Positions 45,347 through 56,327 of a DNA stretch of 64,000 bases are shown here, in pieces. This stretch comes from Ogataea parapolymorpha DL-1 (taxonomy: Eukaryota > Ascomycota > Pichiomycetes > Pichiales > Pichiaceae). The notes below the pieces were generated by a model that made no database searches, was not told where the DNA came from, and saw nothing but the letters and a program-made list of their open reading frames with translations. Positions within the stretch are counted from its first letter, which is position 1. The number at the start of each line of letters is the position of its first letter. Location: assembly GCF_000187245.1 (NCBI RefSeq), contig NC_027864.1, positions 1-64,000 on the forward strand, read 5' to 3'. Position numbers and translations under genes: made by a program.

Positions 45347-48300
45347 AAAAGACTTCTATGGGTCTCCTGTGACCATCACATCGGTACTGGACACCTCTAG
45401 GGTTACGAAAGTATCTCACAAACCTTGGCTATTTACGTTTGTCAAGGCCAAAGACTGCTGGCTATTACTTCCTGCATTGATTTTTACCATCCTTTCTGCT
45501 ATGGTACCTGCCACCGTTGCAGTGCTGCTAGCAAGAGTCTTTAATAAGCTGGAGGGGTTTGGTCGAAATGATTATTCATCCAGCCATGATTTCGTGGCAG
45601 ATGTGCAATGGTTTTGTTTCGCAATCGCTTTCGTTGGAATCGGTGCCACTCTTTTCAATTGGTTAGGGCTGACTTGCTTTCTTCTTGTTGGAGAGAGACA
45701 ACAAAAACGTTGTCGACAGGAGGTTTACCAATCTTTGCTTCGAAAGGAACTAGAATGGTTTGACAGGAAGTCGGATCTTAACTCCAATTTGATGCAGGTG
45801 AACCGATGCATAGAGGAGTTCAGGATGGGAGTCTCTGAGTGTCTTGAGATGCTTATTAAGTCACTTGCCATGCTCTGTGCGTTATTAATACTCAGTTTCT
45901 ATTATTCATGGAGGTTAACTCTGCTGGTCATGGCTACCATCCCCGTAATCGTCCTGGTTACTAGTGGCTGGGGAATATTGATTGGGAAATATACCACATT
46001 GGAAAACAAACATTCAGAAAATACAGTCAAGGTCCTAGAGTGGAATTTGCTCAATTACATGTGGATCAAGATTGTTGATTCCTCCTTGCTGGAAAAAAGG
46101 AAGCTCGATGCTGCTACCAAGTTGACCTCCCACAGCTTCTTGAAAATGAAGCTCTTCTTCAACTTGAATGCAGGTATGGTAAAGTTTTTGGCACTCATGA
46201 TGTTTATTCAGAGCTTCTGGTATGGATCGTTTTTAGTACGCAACCACCTTAATTCTTCAGGCGACATTATTTCCTGCTTCTATTCTTGCCTGACCGTTTC
46301 ACGGATTTTCTCAACCATCTCTTCCCAGATCGTGAGTCTGAAGACTGCGCATATCTCACTCAAGTATGTCTTCAAAAGTGTGGACTGCTCAAATGTCAGT
46401 TATGAAGGAGGTTTCCAGCCCAAACATGTTATGATGGGTAATATCAAAATATCCAATGTCTCCTTCAAGTATCCAGTTAGAGACGATTGGGGGCTCAAAA
46501 ACATTACCTTACAAATCCCTGCAAACCATCTGTTGTATATAGTTGGAAAGTCAGGCTCAGGAAAATCCACCCTTGCGTCGCTCATCCTGGGGTTGTATCA
46601 TTTTGACGGCAAAATTACCTGTGATGACTATGATATTTCGAGACTGGATCGAAGTTGGCTAGCCTCACAAATCACTTTGGTCCAGCAGCAATGCACTCTT
46701 TTTCGTGGCACAATATTTGAAAACCTGTCTTTGGCTTCTCCTACTCCCGTTGCCCCTAAATTGCTGAACGAGGCCTTGCAAATAACAGGTCTTGATCAAT
46801 TGATTGCTTCTCTACCTGGAGGATTAAATACGAAATTGGGAGGAGGTCCTGGTTCTATAACACTGAGCGGAGGACAGCAGCAGAAAGTTGCTTTATGTAG
46901 GGCAATTATTAGAGATACTCCCGTGCTCATCTTGGATGAAGCTTTGTCCGCGGTGGATTACAATCAGCGAATCTTGATTTTGGAAAAGCTCAAAAGAAAC
47001 AGAAGGAGAAGGTCCACAGTCATTATGACTCACGACTACTCCGAGATAGCAGATTCAGACTACGTTGTTCTCATGGAAAACGGCAAAATTGAGGAGCAGG
47101 GTCTTAAGATTGACTTGCTAAATGGAAAAACCAGGTTTGCCTCCCTCCAGTACCAACTGGATACCCCAGATAATCCTTTTGAGCATGGAATAGAAGAAGA
47201 GGAAGTTGGGGAAAGACTCGATTTATTACATGATTTGGAAAGCCAAGCTCACAAAGAAGTGAGCATTTTACAGCTCCTTCGCCAACTGTGGCATGTTCTT
47301 ACATTTGGCTCTAGGGTCTGTTTCCTGCTTGGCATTATAGTTTCCGTTGTGAATGCGTCCATGACGCCCTTGTTTACCTTCTTTCTCTCCAAATTAATCC
47401 TTGGGATAGTGTCAGTTGGACAGCAGGTGTCCAGTACTTATATGGTGAAATGGTCTTTGGTTCTTTTGTGCGTGGCATTGATGGATGGACTTTCATTGTT
47501 CACTTCTAAGATGGCACTAAGCCAGAGCTCGGAGACATTGGTTGATCAACTACGAAATAGAGCTTTTGATAAGATTCTTGTTCAGCCTGTGTGCTGGTTT
47601 CAGAGCGCAAATCCAAGCGCTCTTTCGTCGCTACTTATCAATGATATTAAGGACCTCAGAACAATGATTTCAGATGCACCAAGTCAGCTCATTTCTGTTA
47701 TTGCCCTAATACTGATTGCTCTGGTTTGGTCTTTGATCGTCTGTTGGAAATTAGCACTAGTGGGCCTCAGTTTTGCTCCTCTTTTCGCTATGTTTTCAAT
47801 TTTATTTTCAATTGTGTTGCAAAAGTATGAGACAGAGTACAAGCAAGCATCGGACAATGTGGAAGGAGTTGTTTATGAGAGTGTCTTGGGAATGAAAACA
47901 GTGGTGTCACTCAATCTTCAGAATCATTTCCAAGCCAGATTCAACAATCACATGAATCAAATGAACCATGCAGGAAAGCAGCGGGCACTGATTATCTCCA
48001 TAGCCATGGCTGCACAAAACATTGCAATCTATCTCTCACAAGCAATCATGCTCTACTATGGAATCAAATTAGTGTCAGAGAAGTCAATCACCTTAGTCCA
48101 GATGATGCAGGTGGTAGCGTTAATAATGTTCACTGTCGGTTACGTTTCTGCTATGCTTTCCTCAATGCCCAACGTGAACAAAGGTGTGCTAGTTTTCATG
48201 AAAATCCTGACGTTGATCCAACTTCCCGAAAATTTACAGGAATCTTATGGGACAGCCAAACCGATAATGAAACCAAATAAGCCATTGCTGAAGTTTCAGA

Positions 48301-49001
48301 ATGTGCAATTTAGTTACGACCCAAACTCATCTCCCGTGTTGAACAACTTCAATTTCTCTCTCTACATGAACGAAATCACGTGCATAGTGGGCAAATCTGG
48401 CTGCGGAAAATCAACACTTCTGAATCTCCTATTACGGCTCTACAGCCCCCAGAAAGGATCAATTAAATTTTGCGGTGCAAACCTTGATCAACTTGATATG
48501 TCTGAGCTCAAAAAAGAGGTGGCTATTGTTACTCAGAACCATTACTTTTTTGATGGAACCATTTTCGAAAACTTGACGTACAATTTGCAGAAACCTGTAA
48601 CGAGCGCACAAATTAATGAAGTTCTCGAATTGGTGGATATGGCAAAATTCGTTCACAGTCTTCCGGACAATTTGTTTTCGCGCATCGGTGGTTCTTCCAA
48701 TCTACTAATCTCTGGTGGGCAGCTACAACGGCTTTGCATTGCTAGAGCTCTTATTAGATCGCCCAAAGTTTTAATTCTCGACGAGTGCACAGCATCGTTG
48801 GATCCGCAAAATACTAAGCGGGTAGCAAAAATCATTTTGGGACTGAAAAAGCACGTGACCATCATCATGATAAGCCATCAGAGAGAAATGATGCAGATAG
48901 CAGATACCGTGGCATATATGGAGGACGGAATCATCAAGGAGAAGGGCCACTACAACACGCTTTCAAACAGAAAAAACCTTTTTTATCAACTCATTAACTA
49001 A
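45339..49001 (+). CDS. STE6: ABC transporter Ste6 (a-factor exporter type)
   Basis: A 1220-residue full ABCB transporter with the order TMD1-NBD1-TMD2-NBD2. NBD1 has Walker A GKSGSGKST at 403-411, signature LSGGQQQKVALCRA, Walker B VLILDEALSAVD and switch His in MTHD. NBD2 has GKSGCGKST from 1018, ISGGQLQRLCIARA, VLILDECTASLD and ISHQ. It is closest to Ste6, the exporter of the farnesylated a-factor mating pheromone (1290 residues in S. cerevisiae), as shown by QQQCTLFRGTIFENL and RDTPVLILDEALSAVD. No other full ABCB exporter is in the window. Ste6-type proteins work at the plasma membrane in MATa-type cells. The stop is 9 bp from the UBA1 stop. Confidence 0.85.
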   Translation: MDEKDFYGSPVTITSVLDTSRVTKVSHKPWLFTFVKAKDCWLLLPALIFTILSAMVPATVAVLLARVFNKLEGFGRNDYSSSHDFVADVQWFCFAIAFVGIGATLFNWLGLTCFLLVGERQQKRCRQEVYQSLLRKELEWFDRKSDLNSNLMQVNRCIEEFRMGVSECLEMLIKSLAMLCALLILSFYYSWRLTLLVMATIPVIVLVTSGWGILIGKYTTLENKHSENTVKVLEWNLLNYMWIKIVDSSLLEKRKLDAATKLTSHSFLKMKLFFNLNAGMVKFLALMMFIQSFWYGSFLVRNHLNSSGDIISCFYSCLTVSRIFSTISSQIVSLKTAHISLKYVFKSVDCSNVSYEGGFQPKHVMMGNIKISNVSFKYPVRDDWGLKNITLQIPANHLLYIVGKSGSGKSTLASLILGLYHFDGKITCDDYDISRLDRSWLASQITLVQQQCTLFRGTIFENLSLASPTPVAPKLLNEALQITGLDQLIASLPGGLNTKLGGGPGSITLSGGQQQKVALCRAIIRDTPVLILDEALSAVDYNQRILILEKLKRNRRRRSTVIMTHDYSEIADSDYVVLMENGKIEEQGLKIDLLNGKTRFASLQYQLDTPDNPFEHGIEEEEVGERLDLLHDLESQAHKEVSILQLLRQLWHVLTFGSRVCFLLGIIVSVVNASMTPLFTFFLSKLILGIVSVGQQVSSTYMVKWSLVLLCVALMDGLSLFTSKMALSQSSETLVDQLRNRAFDKILVQPVCWFQSANPSALSSLLINDIKDLRTMISDAPSQLISVIALILIALVWSLIVCWKLALVGLSFAPLFAMFSILFSIVLQKYETEYKQASDNVEGVVYESVLGMKTVVSLNLQNHFQARFNNHMNQMNHAGKQRALIISIAMAAQNIAIYLSQAIMLYYGIKLVSEKSITLVQMMQVVALIMFTVGYVSAMLSSMPNVNKGVLVFMKILTLIQLPENLQESYGTAKPIMKPNKPLLKFQNVQFSYDPNSSPVLNNFNFSLYMNEITCIVGKSGCGKSTLLNLLLRLYSPQKGSIKFCGANLDQLDMSELKKEVAIVTQNHYFFDGTIFENLTYNLQKPVTSAQINEVLELVDMAKFVHSLPDNLFSRIGGSSNLLISGGQLQRLCIARALIRSPKVLILDECTASLDPQNTKRVAKIILGLKKHVTIIMISHQREMMQIADTVAYMEDGIIKEKGHYNTLSNRKNLFYQLIN

Positions 49002-49010
49002 CTATGGCGG

Positions 49011-52000
49011 TCATTTATGGAGATGAACACAGATGTAAGGCACCTCAACGTCCTCGCCCTCTTGATCATCGCAACAGATCTCGAAAATCAGAGTCTTCTC
49101 GTGTTCAGGAACTGGTTTCTTGGACACCGTTTCTATAAGCTCGGTCAACTTCAGTGGCAACCTAGTCTTCAATTTGCTTGGAGGATGGAATGATCCATAT
49201 AACAAAGAAACTCCATGCGACAGCATAGTGATTTCAAGACCTTCTTTCTCTTTGAAGTAATCAAGAAGCTCTTGCAAAGTCATGTCTCCGTACAAGTCAA
49301 ACCTATCCCAAATCTTGTCGAACGTTTTATCGTTGTATTTGCCGGATGGAGATTTGATAGGCTCAGAGAAGCCAATGAACGGTAGAGCCAAGTTGACGAA
49401 ACCATTCTTATACGTCTCAATATTAGTTTTATTGTCGACAACCTTGTAAAGCTCCAAACACACCAGGCCAGTCACCAAGGCAGTCGTGGTAGCAATAGCA
49501 GGAATAATTTTACCAGCAATGAATTTTGTCTTGGATCTGTCTGCAGTAGCAATGTGGTAGTTCAACGCTCTGCAATTTGAGGCCGCAGTAATAAATTCAA
49601 TGTGATGGTTAGTGTCATCATCCTTCTCAAACTCTACAGCATTCAGTCTATATCCTGCCAAGGAAGAAGCAGTTGGCAGAGAAGCAGCAAGCTTCTCAAT
49701 TGCCCCTTGGTCCATAATAATGTCAGCATTAGGATCAGGGTCGTTGTCATTGGCTTGGATCTTGACATCGGATTTAGGACTGAATGGCTCTAGAGTGACA
49801 GAGGACAAAATGCGATCATAGTAGGCCCTGTCAGGCTCTCCCTGGTCTCCCTTGAGGCCATAAACATAGGCTAACAAGTTAGCACCAGCAACAATATAAT
49901 GGAAGTGGTCATCGTTGTTGATATCGAACACCAAAGGATCTGGTGCCCTTTTTGGTCCAGACCAGAATGGAGCACCAGTTGACGTGACAGCATCCTTAGG
50001 AAAATTGTAAAGTAGCTGTTGTATGTCGTGGTTGAAGGTTTCCTCAAACTTGCGTCTGGCCCATTTGATGCAATCATCAAAAGTGTAGGGTCTGTCTTTG
50101 GTCAGGTAAGCGCTAATAGACTCCAGAATACCTTTCACGTCACCACTCTGTTTCAAAGTGCTCTCAACAAAATTAGGTTGTGACAAGTAAAGGTTGACAT
50201 TCTCTGGGGCATCAGTAAAGTACCCTTGGAAAAGCGACTTGGCCCAAGCAATTGTATGATCAATCTTGTTTGGGAAGGACCTTAATGTACAAAGTGGAAT
50301 GGACTTTTCTGGTGGATCCTGAGAAGAAGAGTATGACTCAGTAAGGTGTGGAATGATAACCTGCGTGTTACCCTTTGTTCCCAAAGTACCAGACTCCAAA
50401 AGTGGTTTTTTGAAAAAGACGCATCTCCTGTCGACATAGGTTCTGGCTTCAACATTGTCCAGGGCATTAGTCACAAAATCGAGACTTTCCCAGAAATCGT
50501 TGTCGAAAATGTGCTCAGTTTCTGGACCAACTTTATCAGTTCGAGGCTCTATTTTACCCTTGAGGTCTGGGTTCATGGCACTGACGGCTTGAGACGAGAC
50601 TTCAGACTTATTCTTACCCACATCCTTTGGCCTGAACAAAAATTGTCTATTCAAATTGGACTTCTCGATGGAGTCATTGTCTGTCAGGTATATTTTTCCC
50701 TCCGGTCCGCTTCCCAATCCCATCATGGCCCAATTCTTTAGCATTTCACATCCAATAGCACCAGATCCGACCAAGAACACTTTCAAATTGGCAATCCTTC
50801 TTTGGAAGTCCAGTCCAAACACAGCAATTTGGTTATCGTATCTGGAGTTGATTGGTTTGCACGTCTCCTCAGTACGTGGATACTCTTTACTCTCCGGAAG
50901 AGATTCAAGAGAGTCAAAGTAGAGCCATTGTTTCACTGGTCCAAACTTACCCGAACAAGCCTTCAGAACTTCTTGAGCAACTAGACCACCATAAAAGGCA
51001 ACCATTGCTGGCAGCTCACCTCTAGCCCCATAGGAAAGTTCCTTGATCAGGTCTTCGTCAATTTCAGCGCCGCCTAGGATGCTTGGGTATTTGGAGTTGA
51101 GCTGCTTCACTAAATCCACAATTTCTGCTGCATCAGACTCAGAGTGTGGTTTCGGAAGCTCTCCATGGGCTTTTTCAAACTCATTTAAAGCTTGGAATCC
51201 AAGATGGAATAGAGGCGGTCTTTCCATCTTGGCGAAATCTGAATAAAAGAATTCAGGATTCTCCAGCTGTGTAGATAACTTTTGGAAGGAGATTTGTTTA
51301 GGCATCTTGACTTGGGTATAAATTCCTCCCTTGACGTAGGTTCCCCAACTTGGATCAAAATCCACCAATTGGTAGGCATATGGTCCCAAAACTTTGATTT
51401 TATAAGCAGTACCATCGTTCAGTTTATCAATTCCTTGCACCTCCAAGAACTTGACGTAATCCCCATCTTCCAATCCATGTCTATTATCGTCCAGCATGGT
51501 GACAGTTCCATTCTGTTCGATATCTGAGACTATACCCGTGTGCGGCTCTTCTCCGTTTGTATCAAAAATCGTGAAAGCCTCACCAAAGTCCACAAACAAC
51601 TGACCCACAAGTCCTTTGATATCCGCATTTATGTATCTAATTCCTTTGGCATGGGTTAGCTCGTTAATTTCCAGTTGTTTCTCTAAGGGAGTCTCTGTGG
51701 TAACCACAACTTGGAAGCTTGAAACAGTTTCCGCAGTCAGGTCGTTCACGATTGAGATTGGCACATAGGCATTAAGCTCAGCAAGTCTAGGCAATGAAGC
51801 TTCGGCACGAGACTTGCCGATGTCGTTGTCAGTTAAAAAGAACTGGGCAGATAAATCAGTCAACGAGACAGGAGTTGGGTCGTAAATCGACAACGATTTG
51901 ACTCCTGCCAGGGCAACATTTTTCGCAATCTCAATTCCCAGGCCTTTCAGACCTATGATCAGAACATTGGACGAGGCCATCTTGAGCATGGCCTCTTTTC

Positions 52001-52112
52001 CCAGAACGTACAATTGACGCGAGTAGAGTCCCTCATCAATAGCTTCTTCCTGAGGAGAGTCGACTTGCATTCTCTGGTCCTTGAAAGTCAGCTTTTTTCT
52101 GGATAGAGACAT
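49011..52112 (-). CDS. UBA1: Ubiquitin-activating enzyme E1
   Basis: A 1033-residue E1 enzyme that adenylates ubiquitin and passes it as a thioester to E2 enzymes. The pseudo-adenylation half has [12 protein letters not shown], and the active half has [19 protein letters not shown] and [18 protein letters not shown]. The catalytic cysteine is Cys608 in [13 protein letters not shown] (codon 50291-50289), matching Cys600 of S. cerevisiae Uba1. The C-terminal ubiquitin-fold domain ends in [12 protein letters not shown]. Start choice: 52112 has A at -3 and suits family length; ATGs at 52127 and 52070 are alternatives. Divergent from MAS1. Confidence 0.96.
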   Translation of the reverse strand: MSLSRKKLTFKDQRMQVDSPQEEAIDEGLYSRQLYVLGKEAMLKMASSNVLIIGLKGLGIEIAKNVALAGVKSLSIYDPTPVSLTDLSAQFFLTDNDIGKSRAEASLPRLAELNAYVPISIVNDLTAETVSSFQVVVTTETPLEKQLEINELTHAKGIRYINADIKGLVGQLFVDFGEAFTIFDTNGEEPHTGIVSDIEQNGTVTMLDDNRHGLEDGDYVKFLEVQGIDKLNDGTAYKIKVLGPYAYQLVDFDPSWGTYVKGGIYTQVKMPKQISFQKLSTQLENPEFFYSDFAKMERPPLFHLGFQALNEFEKAHGELPKPHSESDAAEIVDLVKQLNSKYPSILGGAEIDEDLIKELSYGARGELPAMVAFYGGLVAQEVLKACSGKFGPVKQWLYFDSLESLPESKEYPRTEETCKPINSRYDNQIAVFGLDFQRRIANLKVFLVGSGAIGCEMLKNWAMMGLGSGPEGKIYLTDNDSIEKSNLNRQFLFRPKDVGKNKSEVSSQAVSAMNPDLKGKIEPRTDKVGPETEHIFDNDFWESLDFVTNALDNVEARTYVDRRCVFFKKPLLESGTLGTKGNTQVIIPHLTESYSSSQDPPEKSIPLCTLRSFPNKIDHTIAWAKSLFQGYFTDAPENVNLYLSQPNFVESTLKQSGDVKGILESISAYLTKDRPYTFDDCIKWARRKFEETFNHDIQQLLYNFPKDAVTSTGAPFWSGPKRAPDPLVFDINNDDHFHYIVAGANLLAYVYGLKGDQGEPDRAYYDRILSSVTLEPFSPKSDVKIQANDNDPDPNADIIMDQGAIEKLAASLPTASSLAGYRLNAVEFEKDDDTNHHIEFITAASNCRALNYHIATADRSKTKFIAGKIIPAIATTTALVTGLVCLELYKVVDNKTNIETYKNGFVNLALPFIGFSEPIKSPSGKYNDKTFDKIWDRFDLYGDMTLQELLDYFKEKEGLEITMLSHGVSLLYGSFHPPSKLKTRLPLKLTELIETVSKKPVPEHEKTLIFEICCDDQEGEDVEVPYICVHLHK

Positions 52113-52140
52113 GTTACTTACTGTCATCAGGTGTAATTGT

Positions 52141-52149
52141 AGTGGCAAA
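52141..52149 (+). promoter_or_regulatory. PACE-like element near UBA1
   Basis: AGTGGCAAA lies 29 bp upstream of the UBA1 start in the UBA1-MAS1 intergenic region. It differs by one base from the Rpn4-binding PACE consensus GGTGGCAAA that controls proteasome and ubiquitin genes in S. cerevisiae. Its close position may place it in the leader. Confidence 0.3.
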
Positions 52150-52239
52150 TATACTTGAAACTTATTTGATCTGTACACTAAAAATCGCGGGTCAATAAGG
52201 AAAGCCTAGAAATAAGAAATTTCGATACTTAGATTATTA

Positions 52240-53619
52240 ATGTTAAGATTCGCTAGCAAAGTGATTCGCCCTGTGGGTATACGTGGCCTTGCAACGGCTT
52301 TACCTACAACAAGAACCACAGTTTTAAAAAATGGACTAACGGTGGCGACAGAGAAGATTCCAAACTCGTTGACCGCCACCGTGGGGGTCTGGATTGATGC
52401 CGGCTCTCGAGCAGATGTGAGCGACTCAACTTCCGGAACGGCCCATTTTCTTGAGCACTTGGCTTTCAAAGGGACCAATAACAGAACACAGCTCAACCTG
52501 GAGCTTGAAGTGGAGAATTGCGGCTCCCACTTGAATGCATATACGTCTAGAGAAAACACTGTCTATTATGCTAAGTCGCTAAAAGAAGACATTCCAAGAG
52601 CAGTTGACATTCTTTCAGACATTCTCACGCGCTCGAAGCTTGAGAAAACGGCTATTGAGAAGGAAAGACCTGTGATTATCAGAGAAAGTGAGGAGGTCGA
52701 TAAGATGTACGACGAGGTTGTTTTCGACAGACTTCACGAAGTTGTGTTCAAGGGCCAGCCCCTGGGGAGAACCATTCTAGGTCCGATTGAAAATATCAAG
52801 TCTATTACCCAATACGATTTGAAAAACTACATTCAAACCAACTACAAGGGCGATCGGATGGTTTTGGTCGGAACAGGTGCGGTGGAACACGAACAACTTG
52901 TTGAGCTTGCGGAAAAATCATTTGGTCATGTGCCTTTGTCGGAAAGACCATTACCACTTGGGACCCCCCGCGGAGCTCTTCCTAAGTTTTACGGTGAAGA
53001 AATAAAGGTCAAGGATGAGTCACTACCAAATACCTACTTCGCCATTTGCGTGGAGGGCTGCTCGTGGTCCTCCGATGACTATTTCAAAGCACTTGTTGCA
53101 CAAGCTATCGTGGGTAATTGGGATAGAGCAACAAATGTCGCTCCTTCGCCTCTAGCAAGAGCTGTTGCTTCCGGCCAGGGAGAGCCTTTGTGCAACTCTT
53201 TCATGTCATTCTCCACATCTTACTCCGACACGGGCCTTTGGGGAACATATGTTGTGGTGGATAAATCACAGACTTGTTACCCAGTGATAGACTGTATTCT
53301 AAGAGAATGGAGCCGACTGCGAAACGGAAACTTCTCGATCAAAGAAGTTGAAACGGCAAAGTCTCAGCTAAAGGGCTCCTTGCTCTTGTCTTTGGACGGA
53401 ACCACTGCTATAGCTGAGGATATTGGCCGTCAATTAGTCACTACTGGCCGCAGATTATCTCCCGAAGAAATCTTCGAAATTGTGAATAATATCAACAAGG
53501 ACGACGTTGTTGACTGGTGTCAGCGCTATTTGCGCGATAAGCCAGTAGGGCTGGCAGCCCTGGGATCCACGGACTCCATCCCAGCCCACAAGCTTATAAG
53601 CCAGAGTATGTCATTCTAA
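52240..53619 (+). CDS. MAS1: Mitochondrial processing peptidase beta subunit
   Basis: A 459-residue M16 metallopeptidase, the catalytic subunit of MPP that removes presequences in the matrix together with Mas2. A short basic presequence (MLRFASKVIRPVGIRGLA) is visible. The inverted zinc motif HFLEH is at 69-73, followed by FKGTNNRTQ and the region ENCGSHLNAYTSRENTVYYAK; the downstream zinc Glu lies in the segment after it. RSKLEKTAIEKERPVIIRE is also typical. It is not a degenerate complex III core 1 protein since the zinc motif is intact. Divergent from UBA1 with about 130 bp between. Confidence 0.94.
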   Translation: MLRFASKVIRPVGIRGLATALPTTRTTVLKNGLTVATEKIPNSLTATVGVWIDAGSRADVSDSTSGTAHFLEHLAFKGTNNRTQLNLELEVENCGSHLNAYTSRENTVYYAKSLKEDIPRAVDILSDILTRSKLEKTAIEKERPVIIRESEEVDKMYDEVVFDRLHEVVFKGQPLGRTILGPIENIKSITQYDLKNYIQTNYKGDRMVLVGTGAVEHEQLVELAEKSFGHVPLSERPLPLGTPRGALPKFYGEEIKVKDESLPNTYFAICVEGCSWSSDDYFKALVAQAIVGNWDRATNVAPSPLARAVASGQGEPLCNSFMSFSTSYSDTGLWGTYVVVDKSQTCYPVIDCILREWSRLRNGNFSIKEVETAKSQLKGSLLLSLDGTTAIAEDIGRQLVTTGRRLSPEEIFEIVNNINKDDVVDWCQRYLRDKPVGLAALGSTDSIPAHKLISQSMSF

Positions 53620-53699
53620 ATAAGCTTAGATTGTTTGTAAATATGCATAACCTAATATCCCTAGCCTATTCTATAAACCAAAAGCAATAAAACAGTCAT

Positions 53700-55544
53700 T
53701 TAATTGTAGATGTCCCCGAAAACGCTAACATGGAACTCAACGATGCGGTTTAGTCTTTCGGCCACTCCGTTCAACTCTTCGCGGATAATAACTTCTTGTT
53801 CGAGCCCGCTCTTATCACCAGTGTTGAGGCTTCTCCAGACATTATCTAACAGTTTTTGTTCTAGCATGGAATATATTTGTGAGATTGGTTGAGTCTGGTT
53901 GAGAAGCCAATTGAAACAAAACTTCACTTTGGAAGGGCTCGTATCCTGGCTGACCTTACTGACCAAATGCACAGCAAGGTTGTTGAGATTTCTGGTCCAT
54001 TTGGAATTTCCGTTCTCGTCAACAATAATGCTTAAGATTTCCTTCTTCAACTGCTGCAACTTGTCTGCAGAACAATATTCGGCGGTGGACAACCTGTAGG
54101 AGCTCACAAGATTTTGGTAGAGAATTAGGCAAATCTTGATGCAAATTAGTTGACGAATATCGGCTCTCAAAATCACCAATCTCGAGTGGTCAAAGGTAAG
54201 TGTGTCAGGGAATTCTGAGCACATGTGAGAGCACGAGAGCAAGTTCAAAATTCCGTAACTGAGAACTTGCTGAATGCTTTCTGCGCCATTGCAACGTTGT
54301 TTGGACTTTCTGTACCAGTCCAAACTTCCGTTTAGGTTGATCTTGTTCTTTCTAATGATGGTTTGGAAATATTCTTTTTCGAAAGCCACTGCAGTCGAGC
54401 AAAGTAGCGGTCTAAGAATGCGAATCTGATGATTGGCAACATCAAGTTTCATAGCCTCCAGGATAGAGAAAAGAACATGAAGCCCCTCGACAATTTGGTC
54501 TACGTTGATTGGGGAAGTGGAGCAAGCCTTTTCGAATATGCAGTTCATTTCGTCCACCCAAGAGTCTCTCATTGGTGCACAGTGCATTTTGAAAATAGCG
54601 GAGATCCAGTTGGAAAACTTGATGAAGTTGAAACATTTGGAGTTCAGCTCTTGAACCAAGAGAGATATATCCATAATCTCTTCAACGTTGGCCTTATCTT
54701 TCGAAGGCAACAAACTCAACAAAATATCCTTCAGCGTCTGGAACATAACAACGATGATCGAGTTATCAGCGATAAGTTTTTCTGAGCTCATCAAATAACG
54801 AATTTCGGCTTTGACGGCTGACCAATATCTGTCGCCTTGCATCCGTTTCCGTTTGCCACGTTCGCCGTCAAGGTTAGGTCTAAACTGTAATTGGGGCTCG
54901 AATAAGATATCATGCCGCAGTTGCGGATTTTTCAAAATCTCGTGAAGATCGATCTCGTGCATCGATTGGAGATTGACCGGAGGCACAGGAACCTTTTCAG
55001 AAGGTTGCCTTTGCTGTAAATCATCAATGAGCAGCTTGGTTTGCTTGTGTGAGGGGATCCAAATATTCGGAAGAGACCGCGATCTGAACCTTTTCGATAT
55101 GGGCAAATTATTTGTGAGCAAAGCAGGTGACGTGGATCGTTGGGAAGCTGCTCCTTTATAAAACTTGGTTCTTTTTCTTCTAAGTCTCTTTGAAGTCTTG
55201 GAGGATGATCTTGACCGATGGGGAATGTCTATGGACGACGGCGGCGAAAGAAGGTTCTCAGTCGACGAGGAACTTATCTCGGATGTTGAAGGCATCTGAG
55301 ATGTAAAGGTAACGTTGGATTCATTATGCGGTTGTGCGGTCGTCGAAGGCGTGTTCAGCATGGAGGCGTCCAGATTAGTGGGCACCACGACCGACGGCCT
55401 TCTGTTCTCGACCACTTCCATTGCGTCCGTATCTTGTTCAGGAGCACCAACCGGGCTGGAATCCTTACTTGAGAATACGTTTTTGAAATGTGGAGGGTGT
55501 TTCAGTTCTTGGTTGTCACCCGTGTTATTAAGGTGGGAGTTCAT
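53700..55544 (-). CDS. SOK1: TCP11-domain protein Sok1
   Basis: A 614-residue protein of the TCP11 family. In S. cerevisiae, SOK1 overexpression suppresses loss of cAMP-dependent kinase, and the protein is nuclear. The N-terminal 200 residues are disordered, serine-rich and contain the basic patch SKRLRRKRTKFYKG. The start of the conserved domain is LHEILKNPQLRHDILFEPQLQFRPNLDGERGKRKR-type sequence at about 205-240, strongly conserved in fungal Sok1, and the helical TCP11 domain runs to the end. The protein is shorter than yeast Sok1 (901), mainly in the disordered part. It has an unusually long upstream region (about 780 bp). Confidence 0.85.
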   Translation of the reverse strand: MNSHLNNTGDNQELKHPPHFKNVFSSKDSSPVGAPEQDTDAMEVVENRRPSVVVPTNLDASMLNTPSTTAQPHNESNVTFTSQMPSTSEISSSSTENLLSPPSSIDIPHRSRSSSKTSKRLRRKRTKFYKGAASQRSTSPALLTNNLPISKRFRSRSLPNIWIPSHKQTKLLIDDLQQRQPSEKVPVPPVNLQSMHEIDLHEILKNPQLRHDILFEPQLQFRPNLDGERGKRKRMQGDRYWSAVKAEIRYLMSSEKLIADNSIIVVMFQTLKDILLSLLPSKDKANVEEIMDISLLVQELNSKCFNFIKFSNWISAIFKMHCAPMRDSWVDEMNCIFEKACSTSPINVDQIVEGLHVLFSILEAMKLDVANHQIRILRPLLCSTAVAFEKEYFQTIIRKNKINLNGSLDWYRKSKQRCNGAESIQQVLSYGILNLLSCSHMCSEFPDTLTFDHSRLVILRADIRQLICIKICLILYQNLVSSYRLSTAEYCSADKLQQLKKEILSIIVDENGNSKWTRNLNNLAVHLVSKVSQDTSPSKVKFCFNWLLNQTQPISQIYSMLEQKLLDNVWRSLNTGDKSGLEQEVIIREELNGVAERLNRIVEFHVSVFGDIYN

Positions 55545-56327
55545 ATTTGTATGCGTTTCTAAAAGGCCAGTGAATGTTCAAAAACAAAAACCTCTGAGGT
55601 ACGAATTCAACAGTATATGATTCTGTTTAATGTAAATGCTCTTCGATGGGGTATAGTGATGGTTGTTTCAAAGTGGAGAATTGAGAAAAAATTTCAATTA
55701 GTAGACAAATACAACCATTAATATTAGGAAAAAAACCATATATATCAGTAAAAGTTTCCCATGTACAAAATATAAATTTCCCAAAGGCGGGTGGGCCAGC
55801 CGTCGGAAAGGCGGGACTACGCGCGCCCCGTTTCTTTTACCAAAGGAAAAAAAATAAAAAAAAAGAGACTGATTACTTAATGCTATACGAAAAACAAACG
55901 ACATTTCTTTTGTTCCATGTGCCAGTGAACTTTTCGTACTCGTTCGCGAATTTAGCTATGTCTGTACGGTCTGAGAGCTAATGTTGCACTATTTTGGGGG
56001 CTCAGAAGAGCACAAAGTGTGTTACAATTCCAGGTCATCTGATGATTGCTCTCTGAAAATGTGATATCTACATGAAATCCAATAGCAAATCTTCGATACG
56101 GTGCATATATTATAAATATATCATCCTTTTTTGATGCATATCAAGGAAAAAGTAAAATTCAGAATATTTGAAATCATCGCCCACAGGTGAATTTTGAGTC
56201 GGCGTTCCGCAGGCATGACAGAGCAAATTTTTTTTGTTTTTTTGCGATTAGCTACAATATTCTTCCGTTATGCAGTATTACATATTTTCTCCGCTGAAAA
56301 GCCCGACTTGGGCGTATGCAGCATCGC
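55545..56327. promoter_or_regulatory. Long SOK1 upstream region
   Basis: About 780 bp between the SOK1 ATG and the end of CTF18. It includes A-rich tracts (around 55846-55866), a GC-rich island with GGCGGG and CGCGCGCC (55786-55830) and an AT-rich part at 56100-56160. A 68-codon minus-strand frame (55904-55698) is hydrophobic but has no recognisable domain. It could hold a long regulated promoter or leader, or an unidentified ncRNA. No snoRNA or tRNA structure could be supported. Confidence 0.4.

Noticed and set aside
55698..55904. 68-codon hydrophobic frame in the SOK1 upstream region
   Set aside because: The end is hydrophobic by AT-rich composition; no homology or conserved motif recognised.
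56030..56130. TGATGA/CTGA pattern resembling a C/D snoRNA
   Set aside because: The D-like box is too close to the C-like box and there is no terminal stem.
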